Shown piece by piece: positions 25,384-34,839 of a stretch of DNA of 40,115 nucleotides. Each line of letters starts with the position of its first letter. The first letter of the stretch is position 1. Origin of the DNA: Candidatus Hydrogenedentota bacterium (lineage in GTDB: Bacteria; Hydrogenedentota; Hydrogenedentia; Hydrogenedentales; CAILVY01); the NCBI GenBank assembly GCA_903837785.1, contig CAILVY010000238.1, positions 1 to 40,115 of the forward strand, read 5' to 3'. Position numbers and translations under genes: made by a program. Below the pieces are notes generated by a model. The model worked only from the letters and a program-made list of their open reading frames with translations. It was not told where the DNA came from and searched no databases.

Positions 25384-25414
25384 GCGGCCGGCCGAGGCAT
25401 CCTCGGCCGGCCGC
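25384..25414. terminator. Bidirectional hairpin between converging genes
   Basis: A perfect 14-bp stem, GCGGCCGGCCGAGG (25384-25397) and its complement (25401-25414), has a 3-nt loop. It lies between the sir2 stop (25363) and the mcp stop (25434), which are on opposite strands. No clear T-tract follows on either side, so it is a strong hairpin but an atypical intrinsic terminator. Confidence 0.6.
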
Positions 25415-25433
25415 GCTGACTTGTTCAGGGGTG

Positions 25434-27455
25434 TCAGAACTCGTTCAGGTCATCTTCATCGAGTGGAATCACCTTATTGGGGTCTGCCGAAGCCTGTTTG
25501 GGCAGGGCTTTGGGCGCGGATTGCGCCAGGGCGCGCCGTTCCACCTGCCGCTCCGCGGACGCCGTGGACGAGCGGACCGGCTTGCCGCCGTATCCGTTAG
25601 ATTTTTTCACCGAACCATTGCCGATACTCTTTGCGGACCGGGACGCGTTGACACCGCCGACGATGGTCACGAGCGTGTTGACCATGTCGTTGAGTTCGCG
25701 CGATTGCGCGGACAATTCCTCGCCGGCCGAGGCCGCTTCTTCCGAGTTGGCGGCGTTGGCTTGCGTCACCTTGTCCATTTCCGACACGGCCTTGTTCACT
25801 TGAGCGATGCCCTGAGCCTGTTCGTTTGTCGCCGCCGAAACGTCCGAGGCTAGTTGGGCGACTTTCTGCGCCGCGCTCGCGATTTCGTTGAGGATCTGCG
25901 CCACTTCGGAAGATACGGCGACGCCATTGTCCGCGTTCTTCTGCGCGCCCTCGATGAGCGACGAGGTGTTCTTGGCCGCTTCGGCGCTGCGCTGCGCCAG
26001 GTTGCGGACTTCTTCCGCGACCACGGCGAAGCCCTTGCCCGCGTCGCCGGCCCGTGCCGCCTCGACCGCCGCGTTCAGGGCGAGGAGGTTGGTCTGGAAC
26101 GCGATCTCGTCGATGGTCTTGATGATCTTGGCCGTCTCGTCCGAGGACTTCTTGATCTCCTGGATGGCCGAGGCCATCCGGGTCATCGCTTCGCGGCCGC
26201 GTTCGGCGGAGTCCCGGGCTTCGGTCGCCATGGCGGTCGCCTGGTTCGCCCCTTCGGCGTTCTGGCGGGTCATGGACGCCATCTCCTCAAGGGAGGCGGA
26301 GGTTTCCTCGAGGCTCGAGGCCTGCTGGCTCGCGCCTTCCGCCATGGATTGGCTGGACTGGGCCACCTGGCCCGAGGCCGAGTCCACCTGCCCGGCGCCC
26401 ATCGTCAGCCCGGCGATGACATTGTTGATGGGCTTGGTGATGGAGCGGGTGATGAAGAAGGCGAGGAAGATGCCGATGACCGCGCCGGCCGACAGGCCAA
26501 TGATCATCGTCCAGGTGCCGGTGGTGAGCGCCGTTGCCGCTTCCGTGGCGCCGCTGGCGGTCTGATCCATGCCCGCCTTGGCAGTGTCCTGCGCCGCGGC
26601 GAGCACTTTGTTCGCGGCTTCATTGCGCTGCTTGTTTAATTCCTCGCGGCCAAACCACTCCTTGAGGAAGGCTTCCATATTGCTGAGATAGGCCTTTCCT
26701 GCTTCGCTGCACTGATCGATCAATTTCTGGTCCTCGGGATCAGTCGTCGTCTTGCGCAATTCGTCAAGGGAGGCATTCACGGTCTCGAAGATCTTCTCCG
26801 TGTCCTGGAACTTCTTCGGGTCACGGGTGGCAATGGAAACCCACGTGCCAATGATGATGTTGTTGCCGGCGTCTATGACATCGTTGACAATCTTTTGCTC
26901 CTTGCGAATGGTTTCAATTTCGGTGGCCTTGGCGTCCGGGTTCTTCATGATTTCCGCGATTTGTTTCTCCTGCAGCGCGAGATAGGCGTTGCACGTGTCC
27001 ATATACTTCTTGGACGACTCGAAGGACGCGGCTTTCTCTTTCGCCATCGCGTCGGTGGATTTGACGGTATCTTCGAGCAATTTGTCGTATTCATTGGCGC
27101 AGGTGGCCGCCTGTTCGGCATTCTTCTTCAGCCAATCAATGCCCTGTTTCTCCGCGAGGTCCTTTGCCTTCTTGAGATTCTCCTTCACGGAGGCAAGATC
27201 CTTTCGGCCATCGTCCAGGAACTGTTGTTCCTCGGTGAAGGCGTAACCGCGAATGTTGTACATGGTCTTCAGCGAGGTCCGTTCCACGTCATTGGCCACG
27301 GCTACGGCGGGCACGTTCTTGGTCTCCATCGCCGAGGCGATAGCCTTGACGTTGTTCATGCTCCAGACCGCCAAGCCGCCCAGGGTGATCGCAATAAGGA
27401 TTAACAGCCCGAATCCCACTCCAATCTTCGTACCCAGTCCCATGTTCTTGAACAT
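25434..27455 (-). CDS. Methyl-accepting chemotaxis protein
   Basis: 673 aa from the ATG at 27455, chosen because AGGAGA precedes it; an in-frame ATG at 27476 has no ribosome site. TM1 is at about residues 9-31. The periplasmic sensor (35-305) is all-helical, about 270 aa long, and resembles a helical bimodular (HBM) domain. TM2 is at about 312-334 and a short HAMP-like region follows. The cytoplasmic coiled coil has methylation-type Gln/Glu repeats ([16 protein letters not shown]) and the tip [20 protein letters not shown] (about 448-467) that contacts CheA and CheW. The C-terminus ends [10 protein letters not shown] after a flexible Ser/Lys-rich linker and lacks the CheR-docking NWETF type. 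cheW lies 107 nt upstream on the same strand. The ligand is unknown. Confidence 0.95.
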   Translation of the reverse strand: MFKNMGLGTKIGVGFGLLILIAITLGGLAVWSMNNVKAIASAMETKNVPAVAVANDVERTSLKTMYNIRGYAFTEEQQFLDDGRKDLASVKENLKKAKDLAEKQGIDWLKKNAEQAATCANEYDKLLEDTVKSTDAMAKEKAASFESSKKYMDTCNAYLALQEKQIAEIMKNPDAKATEIETIRKEQKIVNDVIDAGNNIIIGTWVSIATRDPKKFQDTEKIFETVNASLDELRKTTTDPEDQKLIDQCSEAGKAYLSNMEAFLKEWFGREELNKQRNEAANKVLAAAQDTAKAGMDQTASGATEAATALTTGTWTMIIGLSAGAVIGIFLAFFITRSITKPINNVIAGLTMGAGQVDSASGQVAQSSQSMAEGASQQASSLEETSASLEEMASMTRQNAEGANQATAMATEARDSAERGREAMTRMASAIQEIKKSSDETAKIIKTIDEIAFQTNLLALNAAVEAARAGDAGKGFAVVAEEVRNLAQRSAEAAKNTSSLIEGAQKNADNGVAVSSEVAQILNEIASAAQKVAQLASDVSAATNEQAQGIAQVNKAVSEMDKVTQANAANSEEAASAGEELSAQSRELNDMVNTLVTIVGGVNASRSAKSIGNGSVKKSNGYGGKPVRSSTASAERQVERRALAQSAPKALPKQASADPNKVIPLDEDDLNEF

Positions 27456-27497
27456 AGCCCGTTCTCCTGTGCCCATCTTTCCATGATTATTTGACCC

Positions 27498-27527
27498 GTC
27501 GCACTTGTCTCCCTGTGGACAAGCGAC
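27498..27527 (-). promoter_or_regulatory. Inverted repeat in the mcp leader
   Basis: GTCG-CA-CTTGTC pairs with GACAAG-CGAC over an 8-nt loop, giving ten base pairs with a 2-nt bulge. It lies 43 nt upstream of the mcp start and 36 nt past the cheW stop. It could be an operator or an mRNA hairpin separating cheW and mcp expression. No promoter is evident beside it. Confidence 0.3.
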
Positions 27528-27562
27528 TCCCTGCGGGTTCCCGGATCCCGCCTCATCAACCC

Positions 27563-28072
27563 TTACTCGATTCCCGCGCTCTCGCTCAGCACGTTCACCT
27601 CGTCTCCCGACAGCACGCGGTCCACATCCAGGAGCACGATCACCTTGCCGCCCACTTTGCCCATGCCCAGAATGAAGTCCGTGTCCACGCTCGCCCCAAA
27701 AGAGGGCGCCGGTTCAATCTGCTCGGCGTGCACGTCCAGCACTTCCGAGACTTCGTCCACGATCAGCCCCATCGTTACGTGGACGCCCTGGCGCGCCACC
27801 TGGACCACGATCACGCAGGTCCGCTCCGTGTCCGACTGCGACGGCATCTCGAATTTCAGGCGCAGGTCCACCACGGGGATCACCCGGCCGCGCAGGTTGA
27901 TCACCCCGCGGACGAAGCCGGGGGTCCGGGGCACGTGGGTAATGGCCATAATCCCTATGATCTCCTGCACTTTGAGGATGCCCAGACCATAGGACTCATC
28001 ACCCAGTTTGAAGGTCAGGTACTTTCCGGCAAGGCGTGCCGTAGCGTTTTCTTCCATCATGGCTGCCGTCAT
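27563..28072 (-). CDS. cheW: CheW chemotaxis coupling protein
   Basis: 169 aa from the ATG at 28072, with GGAGGGG 7 nt upstream; the open frame extends further upstream but has no ribosome site. It is a single CheW (SH3-like) domain: [40 protein letters not shown] and the segment [16 protein letters not shown] are typical. It bridges chemoreceptors and the CheA kinase at the inner membrane. The neighbouring receptor is its probable partner; no cheA, cheR or cheB gene is in the window. Its promoter at 28139-28167 is close to the sigma-70 consensus rather than of flagellar sigma-28 type. Confidence 0.96.
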   Translation of the reverse strand: MTAAMMEENATARLAGKYLTFKLGDESYGLGILKVQEIIGIMAITHVPRTPGFVRGVINLRGRVIPVVDLRLKFEMPSQSDTERTCVIVVQVARQGVHVTMGLIVDEVSEVLDVHAEQIEPAPSFGASVDTDFILGMGKVGGKVIVLLDVDRVLSGDEVNVLSESAGIE

Positions 28073-28138
28073 GTGCGTCCCCTCCAGAGTTACCCGTTTC
28101 ATTGATTTTTGATTAAGCGCATACTGAAAACTCCGCCG

Positions 28139-28167
28139 AGAATACCAGTTCTTGCCTGATTTGTCAA
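28139..28167 (-). promoter_or_regulatory. Promoter of cheW (and mcp)
   Basis: On the minus strand, TTGACA (28167-28162) and TATTCT (28144-28139) are separated by exactly 17 nt. The ATG of cheW is 67 nt downstream of the -10. It is the best promoter match in the window. It lies in the 405-nt divergent gap before the GH109-type gene, which holds no other gene. Confidence 0.75.
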
Positions 28168-28402
28168 CCCAATAAATGCCGTATGACCCGCATACCTGAA
28201 TTTCATAATGGATCTGAAAGGCGGAGCCATCAAAGGAAACGGGCGACCGGAACGCGGCCGGGAAGTCGTCCGATGGGCCATTCCGCACAAATATCGGTTG
28301 ATTCGGTGCATTTAAAGGGCTTTTAGCGGGGCACCGGGCCGGGTCTCGGTGGTCGGGCGCGCGGGACAGAGGAGCGTTCCGGCCCAACGGTTTGCGGCAG
28401 GG

Positions 28403-28425
28403 ATGACTGGAATCAGTCCGGTCAT
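28403..28425 (+). promoter_or_regulatory. Operator-like palindrome upstream of the GH109-type gene
   Basis: ATGACTGGA (28403-28411) and TCCGGTCAT (28417-28425) form a 9-bp inverted repeat with one mismatch around ATCAG. A possible -10 box TAGAAT follows at 28431-28436. The palindrome occupies the place of the -35 box, for which no good match exists. This layout suits an activator-dependent promoter. It is a guess from position only. Confidence 0.35.
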
Positions 28426-28477
28426 TTCAATAGAATGGATGCTCCAAGGTTGTCCAACAGGGAGAAGGAGTCTCGCC

Positions 28478-29860
28478 ATGAGCCACGCTGACGATGCAAC
28501 ACGGAATGCCGCTGTCTTCAACCGCCGCGATTTTGTCCGGCTGGGCGCCGCCGGATTGGGCGTGGCGTTGGGGGGCGCGAGCCTTGCGGCCCATGCGGCC
28601 GATCCGCGCGAGACCGCGCCTGCGGCGGCCTGGCCGTTGGTCAATCAGCCGCTGAAACGGGTGCGGGTGGGCTTTGTGGGCGCGGGCGGCATGGGCACGA
28701 ACCACATCCGGAACCTGCTGCGGATTCCCGGCGTGGAGTTGTGCGCGGTGTGCGACATTGTCGAGTCGAAGGTGAAGAACGTGCAGGAGCTTGCGCGGAA
28801 GGCGGGTCAGAAAAAGCCCAAAGGGTACTCGCGCGGTCCGTTGGATTTCAAGCGGATGTGCGAGAAGGAGGATCTCGATCTCGTGTACACGGCGACGCCG
28901 TGGGAGTGGCATGTGCCGGTGTGCGTGGCGGCGATGGAGAACGGGAAGCACGCCTGCACCGAGGTGCCCGCGGCGGTCACGCTCGAGGAGTGCTGGCAGT
29001 TGGTGGAGACGGCGGAGAAGCAGCAGAAGCACTGTCTAATGATGGAGAACTGCAATTACAACCGTTTCGAGCTGTTGACGTTGAACCTGGTGCGCAAGGG
29101 CCTGTTGGGCGACGTGGTCTACGGCGCAGGCGGGTATTGCCATGATCTGCGCGATGTGAAATTCAGCAAAGACGGCGAAGGGCTGTGGCGCCGTGCGCAT
29201 GCGATGAAGCGCAACGGAAACCTGTATCCGACGCACGGGCTGGGCCCCGTCGCGCAGTGCATGGATGTCAATCGGGGCAACCGCTTCCAGTACCTGGTTT
29301 CGCTGAGCAGCCCGTCTCGGGGCCTGCAGGAGTTTCAGGGCACGCTGCCGGCGGACGACCCCCGGCGCCAGGAGAAGTATGTGCTGGGTGACGTCAATGT
29401 GAGCTTGATCTACACGGCCAGCGGCCAGACGATCACGGTGGTGCACGACACAAACCTTCCGCGGCCCTACAGCCGGATCAGCATGGTTCAGGGCACCAAG
29501 GGCATCGTCGAGGGCTATCCGGATCGAGTCTATATCGAGGGGAAAAGCGCGAAGCCCCACACCTACGACAACGCCGAAGAGTGGTACCCCGAACATGACC
29601 ACCCGCTCTGGAAGCGGCACAACGAGGCGGCCAAGGGCGCGGGCCATGGCGGGATGGACTACATCGAGGACTTCCGCCTGATCGAGTGCCTGCTGAAGGG
29701 CGAGCCCATGGATATGGACGTGTATGACGCGGCGGCGCTGAGCGCGGTCTGCGAACTGAGCGAGCGCTCCGTCGCCGGTAAGAGCGCCATGGTCGAGTTT
29801 CCCGATTTCACGCGCGGCAACTGGAAGACGAACAAGCCGCTCGGGATCATCGGCGCGTAG
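28478..29860 (+). CDS. Exported GH109-type Gfo/Idh/MocA enzyme (Tat signal)
   Basis: 460 aa from the ATG at 28478, AAGGAG 7 nt upstream. The signal contains NRRDFVRLGAAG (twin-arginine) and ends near HAADP (about 42). The Rossmann motif is VGFVGAGGMG. The usual EKP is replaced by TEVPAA (Glu162-Val-Pro), and the motifs TATPWEWH, MMENCNYNRFELLTLNLV and YPTHGLGPVAQCMDVNRG (His253) follow. These are characteristic of glycoside hydrolase family 109, NAD-dependent alpha-N-acetylgalactosaminidases that cleave by transient oxidation at C3 and elimination. That is family knowledge; the true substrate here is untested. Folded export with bound NAD fits that mechanism. A secreted propeller-like protein follows 78 nt downstream and is probably co-transcribed. 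Confidence 0.93.
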   Translation: MSHADDATRNAAVFNRRDFVRLGAAGLGVALGGASLAAHAADPRETAPAAAWPLVNQPLKRVRVGFVGAGGMGTNHIRNLLRIPGVELCAVCDIVESKVKNVQELARKAGQKKPKGYSRGPLDFKRMCEKEDLDLVYTATPWEWHVPVCVAAMENGKHACTEVPAAVTLEECWQLVETAEKQQKHCLMMENCNYNRFELLTLNLVRKGLLGDVVYGAGGYCHDLRDVKFSKDGEGLWRRAHAMKRNGNLYPTHGLGPVAQCMDVNRGNRFQYLVSLSSPSRGLQEFQGTLPADDPRRQEKYVLGDVNVSLIYTASGQTITVVHDTNLPRPYSRISMVQGTKGIVEGYPDRVYIEGKSAKPHTYDNAEEWYPEHDHPLWKRHNEAAKGAGHGGMDYIEDFRLIECLLKGEPMDMDVYDAAALSAVCELSERSVAGKSAMVEFPDFTRGNWKTNKPLGIIGA

Positions 29861-29938
29861 CAGGTGTTTGTGCAGTCGGGGAGCGCTCCCGCGCGGGGCG
29901 CTCCTCAACTGTTCCGGACATCGCGGGGGAGGGCACGC

Positions 29939-31402
29939 ATGCTTCACAAATGCCGCGGACGCATCTTTCCGGCGGGATGCAGCCTGATGCTGGCGCTTGC
30001 GGCCGCAACATCCCAAGCGGCCGCATCACGTTCTCTGGGTGACCTCTCGGGAGCCTGGCAACTCTTCGTGGATGACAGCCTCATCGCGAACAAACAAGAC
30101 GTTTCGCGAAGCTATCATGCCTTTGAAAAGCATGCCGGGAATCCGGTCTTGAAGGCAGACCGGCCCTGGGAGGGCTCGACGGTTTATCTGTACGGCTCCG
30201 TGCTGCCGATGGAGCAGGGCCCGGGCTATCGCATGTGGTACCACACCTGGGACGGCCATGACTATCGGATGGCCTATGCCACGAGCCTGGACGGCCTCCG
30301 TTGGGACAAGCCCGCGCTGGGGCTAATCGCTTATGAAGGCTCGTCCACAAACAACCTGTTTCTCCGGCGCACGCACGAAGACCACAACCCGCAGGTCATT
30401 CACACGCCTTGGGAGAGCGATCCGAAACGGCACTATACGCTGCTCAACTACGACTACGGACGCACCCCGCCCGCCAACACGGTCAGCGGTTACTATGCCG
30501 CCTGGTCCGAGGACGGCATTCACTGGAGCGATGCGCCCAAGAACCCCGTGCTGCCGGACCCGGGCGATGTCGGCAACTTCGTGTGGGACCCGCTCGGCAA
30601 GCGGTATCTCGGCTTCCCGAAGAAATTCGCGGAAGTGCGCGGTTTCAATCGCCGCTGCTGCGGCGTCTCGCATACGAGCGACGCCGCGGCCTGGCCGCCG
30701 GCCGAACTGGTCCTGACGCCGGACGAGTATGACGATCGCTGGGTGGCCGCCCCCGGACAACACACGGACTTCTATGGCCTCTGCGGCTTCGCCTACGAAT
30801 CCATGTATCTCGGGTTTCTCTGGATCTTCCGGATCACCGACGGCAAGAACGATGGCCCGATCTTCGTGGAACTGGTCAGCAGCCGCGATGGCGTCCACTG
30901 GCTGCGCCAGGAAGCGCCGCGCACTCCCCTGCTCGCCTTGGGCGCCGACGGCGCCTGGGACGACGGCATGATCTTCACGCCGAACCACCCGCTCGTGGAG
31001 GGGGATGCCATCAAGCTCTTCTACGGCGGCTTTGACGGCACCCACGGCGTGGACACGTGCGGCGCCGCCATCGGCTTGGCCACGTTGCGCAAAGGCGGCT
31101 TCGTCTCATTGGATGCGGGAGAAACCGAAGGCGTAATCGAGACCCGGGATCTGAGCGGACCTTACGGCACGCTGGCCCTGAATTTCAGCGCCAGGAACGG
31201 CACAGTCCGCGTCGAAGTGCTGGACTCGGCCGGCGCCGTTCTCCCGGGCTTTGCGCGCGAGGCCTGCGCGCCCCTCAGCGGGGACAGCGTCGAACAGGCC
31301 GTCGTCTGGAAAGATGCCCGGACGCTTCCCAAGGACAAGGGCCCGCTGCGGTTGCGCTTCTTCCTGCGAAACGCCTCGCTGTACGGCTTCCGCATCCTGT
31401 GA
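29939..31402 (+). CDS. Secreted beta-propeller-like putative glycosidase (GH43/GH32-like)
   Basis: 487 aa from the ATG at 29939, with GGGGGAGGG upstream. A signal peptide covers about residues 1-31, probably cut after QAAA. The mature part begins WQLFVDDSLIANKQDVSRSY. It has repeated blade-like elements: YRMWYHTWDGHDYRMAYATS, YYAAWSEDGIHWSD, FVWDPLGKRYLGFPKK and VELVSSRDGVHWLRQE. Repeats of the S-x-D-G-x-x-W type are common in five-bladed propellers of clans GH-F and GH-J. I cannot assign catalytic Asp or Glu residues with confidence, so activity is unproven and it could be a binding protein. A C-terminal beta domain (about 400-487) follows. Its stop is only 4 nt from the end of the converging DUF4838 gene. 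Confidence 0.75.
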   Translation: MLHKCRGRIFPAGCSLMLALAAATSQAAASRSLGDLSGAWQLFVDDSLIANKQDVSRSYHAFEKHAGNPVLKADRPWEGSTVYLYGSVLPMEQGPGYRMWYHTWDGHDYRMAYATSLDGLRWDKPALGLIAYEGSSTNNLFLRRTHEDHNPQVIHTPWESDPKRHYTLLNYDYGRTPPANTVSGYYAAWSEDGIHWSDAPKNPVLPDPGDVGNFVWDPLGKRYLGFPKKFAEVRGFNRRCCGVSHTSDAAAWPPAELVLTPDEYDDRWVAAPGQHTDFYGLCGFAYESMYLGFLWIFRITDGKNDGPIFVELVSSRDGVHWLRQEAPRTPLLALGADGAWDDGMIFTPNHPLVEGDAIKLFYGGFDGTHGVDTCGAAIGLATLRKGGFVSLDAGETEGVIETRDLSGPYGTLALNFSARNGTVRVEVLDSAGAVLPGFAREACAPLSGDSVEQAVVWKDARTLPKDKGPLRLRFFLRNASLYGFRIL

Positions 31403-31406
31403 GTCC

Positions 31407-33677
31407 CTACTCCTTCACAAGGAAGAGCCGGTCCACGTATACCGCATCCACCGCCTCGGGATTGTTCAGGGGGGCGACCCAAACGTAGCACCCCGGTTTC
31501 AATGATTGAACGCCGAGGTCAAGAACCCGGTAGGCACTGCCGCCTGCCTGTGCGATGGGAACCGTGATTTGCGAAACGGGCTTGCCGTCTTTGCCGTCGT
31601 AAATCCCGAGCTGAAACGCGCTGCCCTCGGCGGCCTTCGCGTCACAGCGGGCCGACACGAACACGCGGGCGTTCCCCAGCATGGCGACATCGTTCAGAAT
31701 CGCGTATTGGACCGCCCACTGCGTGTGGTTTGCCGGCATGCGCGCGGCATAGCCGTCGGAGGCCGCGGCATCCTCGACGAGGCTAACCCACCCGCCCGGG
31801 TTGCAGAGCTGGAATTCGTTGTCCTGGATGTCCACCCAATCCGCCGGGCTGCGTCCGGCGCATTCCGCCGGGGGCGGCACGGCCCCGCGGAAACGCGCAC
31901 GCAATTGCGGGGCGTAGGCCGAGAACGGCGTGCCCTCGTTGTAGTTGCCGATGTTGAAGCGGTCGGCGGTCTTGATGAAGTCATCGCAGAAGGCCGCAGG
32001 ATCGGCTGGGCCTCCAAAAGACAACTGGCGCAGGGCGGCCTCACGCTTGAGCCACGTATAGCGCTTGAGCCATGCGTGGTCGAGCGTCAGGCGCGCACGG
32101 CGCACGCGGTCGCGCAGCACCGGATCGTTTTCGACGGCGCGCTGCGCCTGTTCAAAGAGCGCCGCCGCCCGATTCATCCTGTCGAGTGGAAACCAGGACG
32201 AAGTGTCCTCCATGTAGCAGCGCAGGGCAGCGCCGGACCGCCCCAAGGCGTCCTGCCGGAGGTCGAGATACTCCTGCAGCGGCGCCGCGGCGGCGCCGTA
32301 GTAGCCCTTCATGAATTCGGAGAGGAGCGCCTGCTCATCGCGTGACGGGTCCCACATCAGATGGGCAAGCAGCCACGCGCGCATTTCGACGAAGTCGCCG
32401 CAGGAACTGCCCACGTCGCCCTGTTCAAAGAGGCCCACGGCGTGATGATCGACAAAGTAGCGGATGTTGGGGGCGAGCACGCGCAGGTTGGGATGGGGAA
32501 GGATGTAATCCCGGAAATTCGTTACGTAGTCCCAGATATAGAGTTTGGGCGAGATCGCGCTCCAGGCTTCCAGATCCCGGGCGAAATCCGCGTTCTGCGG
32601 CCCGGTCGCCAGCGGCTGCGCGAAGGAGCATTCGATCGAGCACAGGCGCACGGTCACGTTCGCGCGCGGCTTTGCGAGCTTCGGCGCCTGCCGCGTGTAT
32701 TGATAGGCCAGCGTTTCCACGAGCACGTCCGGATACTGCGCTTCAATGGATTCGGCCACCGCATTCACAAATCGGATCAGCAGGCCGGACGGCGCGCCCT
32801 CTTCCGCTTCCACCGCGGCGCACTTCGGGCACGTGCAGCGGCCGCCGCAGTCGTTCTGCGCAATGGAGATCATGCCGGCCTGCGGGTCCTTCTGAATCCA
32901 CGCGAGCGCGTTCTTCGTGAGTTCGGCGCGCATCGCGTCGTTGGTCAGGCACAACTGGGCATTCTCGCGCACGCGCTTCCCGTCGATCTCGCTGAACCAC
33001 TCCGGATGCTCCTGGAAGTAACGATCCGGCGGCAGCAGTTGATAGAACGTGTGGCACCACCCGAGCAGCGAGTAGTGGCCGCCGTATTCCGGGGCAATCC
33101 CCGCGAAATGGCCGTTGCACTTCGATCTTGCGGCAAAGACGCCGTCCAGCGCATCCCGATAGAATGCTTCGCGATACGCGAGCTTGGGCACGTACACGGT
33201 GTCCAGCACGGGAATCTCCAGGGTCGCCTGCCTGGGGAGATCGCTCTCCCGCGAGGTCCACCACCGGCACCCCACAACCTCCTCCAGGAACGTGTAGACC
33301 GCGTAGAGCGTGCCGCGCGGACGTCCTCCCGCGAGAAAGTGCGTGTCGCCGCTGCTCTTCATCACAATCCCGTCATGGCCCAGCGCGTCGAGATCGAGTT
33401 CCGGGAACGCCGACGCGAGCCGTTTGGACGGGCCCACCACGATGGCCTTCGCCGGCGCGCCGGCCGCGGCTTCGTCCTGAATCGGCAGCACGGCGCCCGT
33501 GACGGCTTCGAGATGGCTCTGAAGCTCTCTGGCCGCGGTGCGCTCCGCTTCCGATGCGCCCTCCGCAACGACGATCCCATACGGGGACTGCCCGTTTTGG
33601 CTCAGGGTCAGGGCGACACACGGCGCCGCAGCGATGAGCGCCGCAATCAGCATGGCCACACGCACTACAGGCTTCAT
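31407..33677 (-). CDS. Secreted DUF4838 protein (alpha-glucuronidase-like N-terminus)
   Basis: 756 aa, GAGGAG before the ATG. A Sec-type signal covers about 1-22. Residues 30-160 resemble the N-terminal domain of GH67/GH20-type enzymes (AARELQSHLEAVTGAVLPI and GGRPRGTLYAVYTFLEEVVG). The DUF4838 barrel follows, with SIAQNDCGGRCTCPKCAAVE, a Cys-rich patch typical of the family, then LETLAYQYTRQAPKL, IWDYVTNF and FEQGDVGSSCGDFVEMRAWL. A C-terminal carbohydrate-binding-like domain (about 590-756) ends the protein. DUF4838 proteins accompany polysaccharide-use loci and are predicted but unproven glycosidases. It is transcribed away from the sugar operon at 33982. No convincing promoter is visible in front of it; TAGAAT near 33717 has no partner. 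Confidence 0.88.
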   Translation of the reverse strand: MKPVVRVAMLIAALIAAAPCVALTLSQNGQSPYGIVVAEGASEAERTAARELQSHLEAVTGAVLPIQDEAAAGAPAKAIVVGPSKRLASAFPELDLDALGHDGIVMKSSGDTHFLAGGRPRGTLYAVYTFLEEVVGCRWWTSRESDLPRQATLEIPVLDTVYVPKLAYREAFYRDALDGVFAARSKCNGHFAGIAPEYGGHYSLLGWCHTFYQLLPPDRYFQEHPEWFSEIDGKRVRENAQLCLTNDAMRAELTKNALAWIQKDPQAGMISIAQNDCGGRCTCPKCAAVEAEEGAPSGLLIRFVNAVAESIEAQYPDVLVETLAYQYTRQAPKLAKPRANVTVRLCSIECSFAQPLATGPQNADFARDLEAWSAISPKLYIWDYVTNFRDYILPHPNLRVLAPNIRYFVDHHAVGLFEQGDVGSSCGDFVEMRAWLLAHLMWDPSRDEQALLSEFMKGYYGAAAAPLQEYLDLRQDALGRSGAALRCYMEDTSSWFPLDRMNRAAALFEQAQRAVENDPVLRDRVRRARLTLDHAWLKRYTWLKREAALRQLSFGGPADPAAFCDDFIKTADRFNIGNYNEGTPFSAYAPQLRARFRGAVPPPAECAGRSPADWVDIQDNEFQLCNPGGWVSLVEDAAASDGYAARMPANHTQWAVQYAILNDVAMLGNARVFVSARCDAKAAEGSAFQLGIYDGKDGKPVSQITVPIAQAGGSAYRVLDLGVQSLKPGCYVWVAPLNNPEAVDAVYVDRLFLVKE

Positions 33678-33916
33678 GACAAAACTCCTCGAAGTTCTCT
33701 TGCGGTTCCCGAAACGATTCTAGAGGAATCCTGCGTGAATTACGACCGCCGGGACTGGCGCCGAGGCCTCGTGCGCAGGCACAGAAAAGGATCGTTGTCG
33801 CAAGACACGTTCTTGAGGTCCATCCTGCGTCGCCTTCCTTGTATCCGTAGATCCGCTTCGCCCTCGGCGCTCCGGGCGCATGCCGGGAGCCTGTCCATCA
33901 TTGCGGGATGCGGGGC

Positions 33917-33946
33917 TTGCGGTCGGCGCGCGCCGCGCACTATAGT
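33917..33946 (+). promoter_or_regulatory. Promoter of the epimerase-dehydrogenase operon
   Basis: TTGCGG (33917-33922) and TATAGT (33941-33946) with an 18-nt spacer. The sequence GCGCACTATAGT (33935-33946) is identical to that of the exported-pair promoter at 15495-15506. The 304-nt gap 33678-33981 contains no gene that I can support. Confidence 0.55.
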
Positions 33947-33981
33947 GGGGACGCTGTCTCCAGGGACGCGCGGGAGGATGC

Positions 33982-34806
33982 ATGAAAACCGGAATCAACC
34001 AGTGGGCCTTTCCGTCCGAGATGCCCGCGATGGGCATGCTGACGCTGGCCCGGCAAATCGGCTTTGAGACGTTCGAGATCTGCGTGGGCGACGAGGGGCC
34101 CGTGCCTCTGGACGCCACGGAAAAGGACGTGACGCTGCTCCGGCGCCATGCGGACAAGCTCGGCATTCAGATCACCAGCGTGGCCTCCGGAATGGGCTGG
34201 AAACATCCATTGACTTCGCCCGACCCGAAAGTGTGCGCGCTGGGCAAGGAGGCCGTCGAGCGCTGCCTGCACATCGCGCGCTGGGCGGGCGCGGATGCCG
34301 CGCTCGTGGTGCCGGGGGTGGTCACGCCCGAGCTGCCCTATGATGCGGCCCTTGAGAACGCCCTCTGCGCGGTGCAGGATCTCCGGGACACCGCCGAGCA
34401 ACTCAAGGTGAGCATCGCGATCGAGAACGTGTGGAACCGCCTTCTGCTGAGCCCGGTCGAGTTCCGCGACTTCATCGATCAATGCGACAGCCCGTACGTC
34501 GGGGCGTACTTTGACATCGGCAACGTGGTGGTCCACGGCTATCCGGAACAGTGGATACAGATTCTTGGGAAGCGCATTCGCAAGATTCATGCGAAGGATT
34601 TTCGCGCGGCCGTGGGGAACCTGGACGGTTTTGTCATGTTGCTCGAGGGCGACGTGGACTGGCCGGCGGTGGTGGCCGCGCTGCAACGCGCGGGCTACGG
34701 CGGCCCGCTCACCGCGGAATACGCATCCCACAAGCTATCGTGTGAAGCGACGCTCCGCCAGTGTCACGCGGGCCTTGCGGCCATCCTGGACCTGGCAAGA
34801 CGATAA
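33982..34806 (+). CDS. Cytoplasmic sugar phosphate isomerase/epimerase (TIM barrel)
   Basis: 274 aa, GGGAGG upstream of the ATG, no signal peptide. Four metal ligands of the UlaE/tagatose-3-epimerase type can be placed: Glu148 (SIAIENVWN), Asp178 (GAYFDIGNVV), His203 (RKIHAKDF) and Glu246 (LTAEYASH). Such enzymes move the configuration at C3 or C4 of ketoses or their phosphates. It is the first gene of an operon with two Gfo/Idh dehydrogenases, 33 nt before the first. It probably acts on the product or substrate of those dehydrogenases. Which sugar is unknown; inositol- and ulose-type compounds are alternatives. Confidence 0.93.
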   Translation: MKTGINQWAFPSEMPAMGMLTLARQIGFETFEICVGDEGPVPLDATEKDVTLLRRHADKLGIQITSVASGMGWKHPLTSPDPKVCALGKEAVERCLHIARWAGADAALVVPGVVTPELPYDAALENALCAVQDLRDTAEQLKVSIAIENVWNRLLLSPVEFRDFIDQCDSPYVGAYFDIGNVVVHGYPEQWIQILGKRIRKIHAKDFRAAVGNLDGFVMLLEGDVDWPAVVAALQRAGYGGPLTAEYASHKLSCEATLRQCHAGLAAILDLARR

Positions 34807-34839
34807 GAGAAGCAACGACTTCGAGAAGGAGCATTGGAG

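Noticed and set aside
32361..34067. A 568-codon plus-strand open frame.
   Set aside because: Antisense to the DUF4838 gene; no domain, no ribosome site, composition typical of shadow frames.
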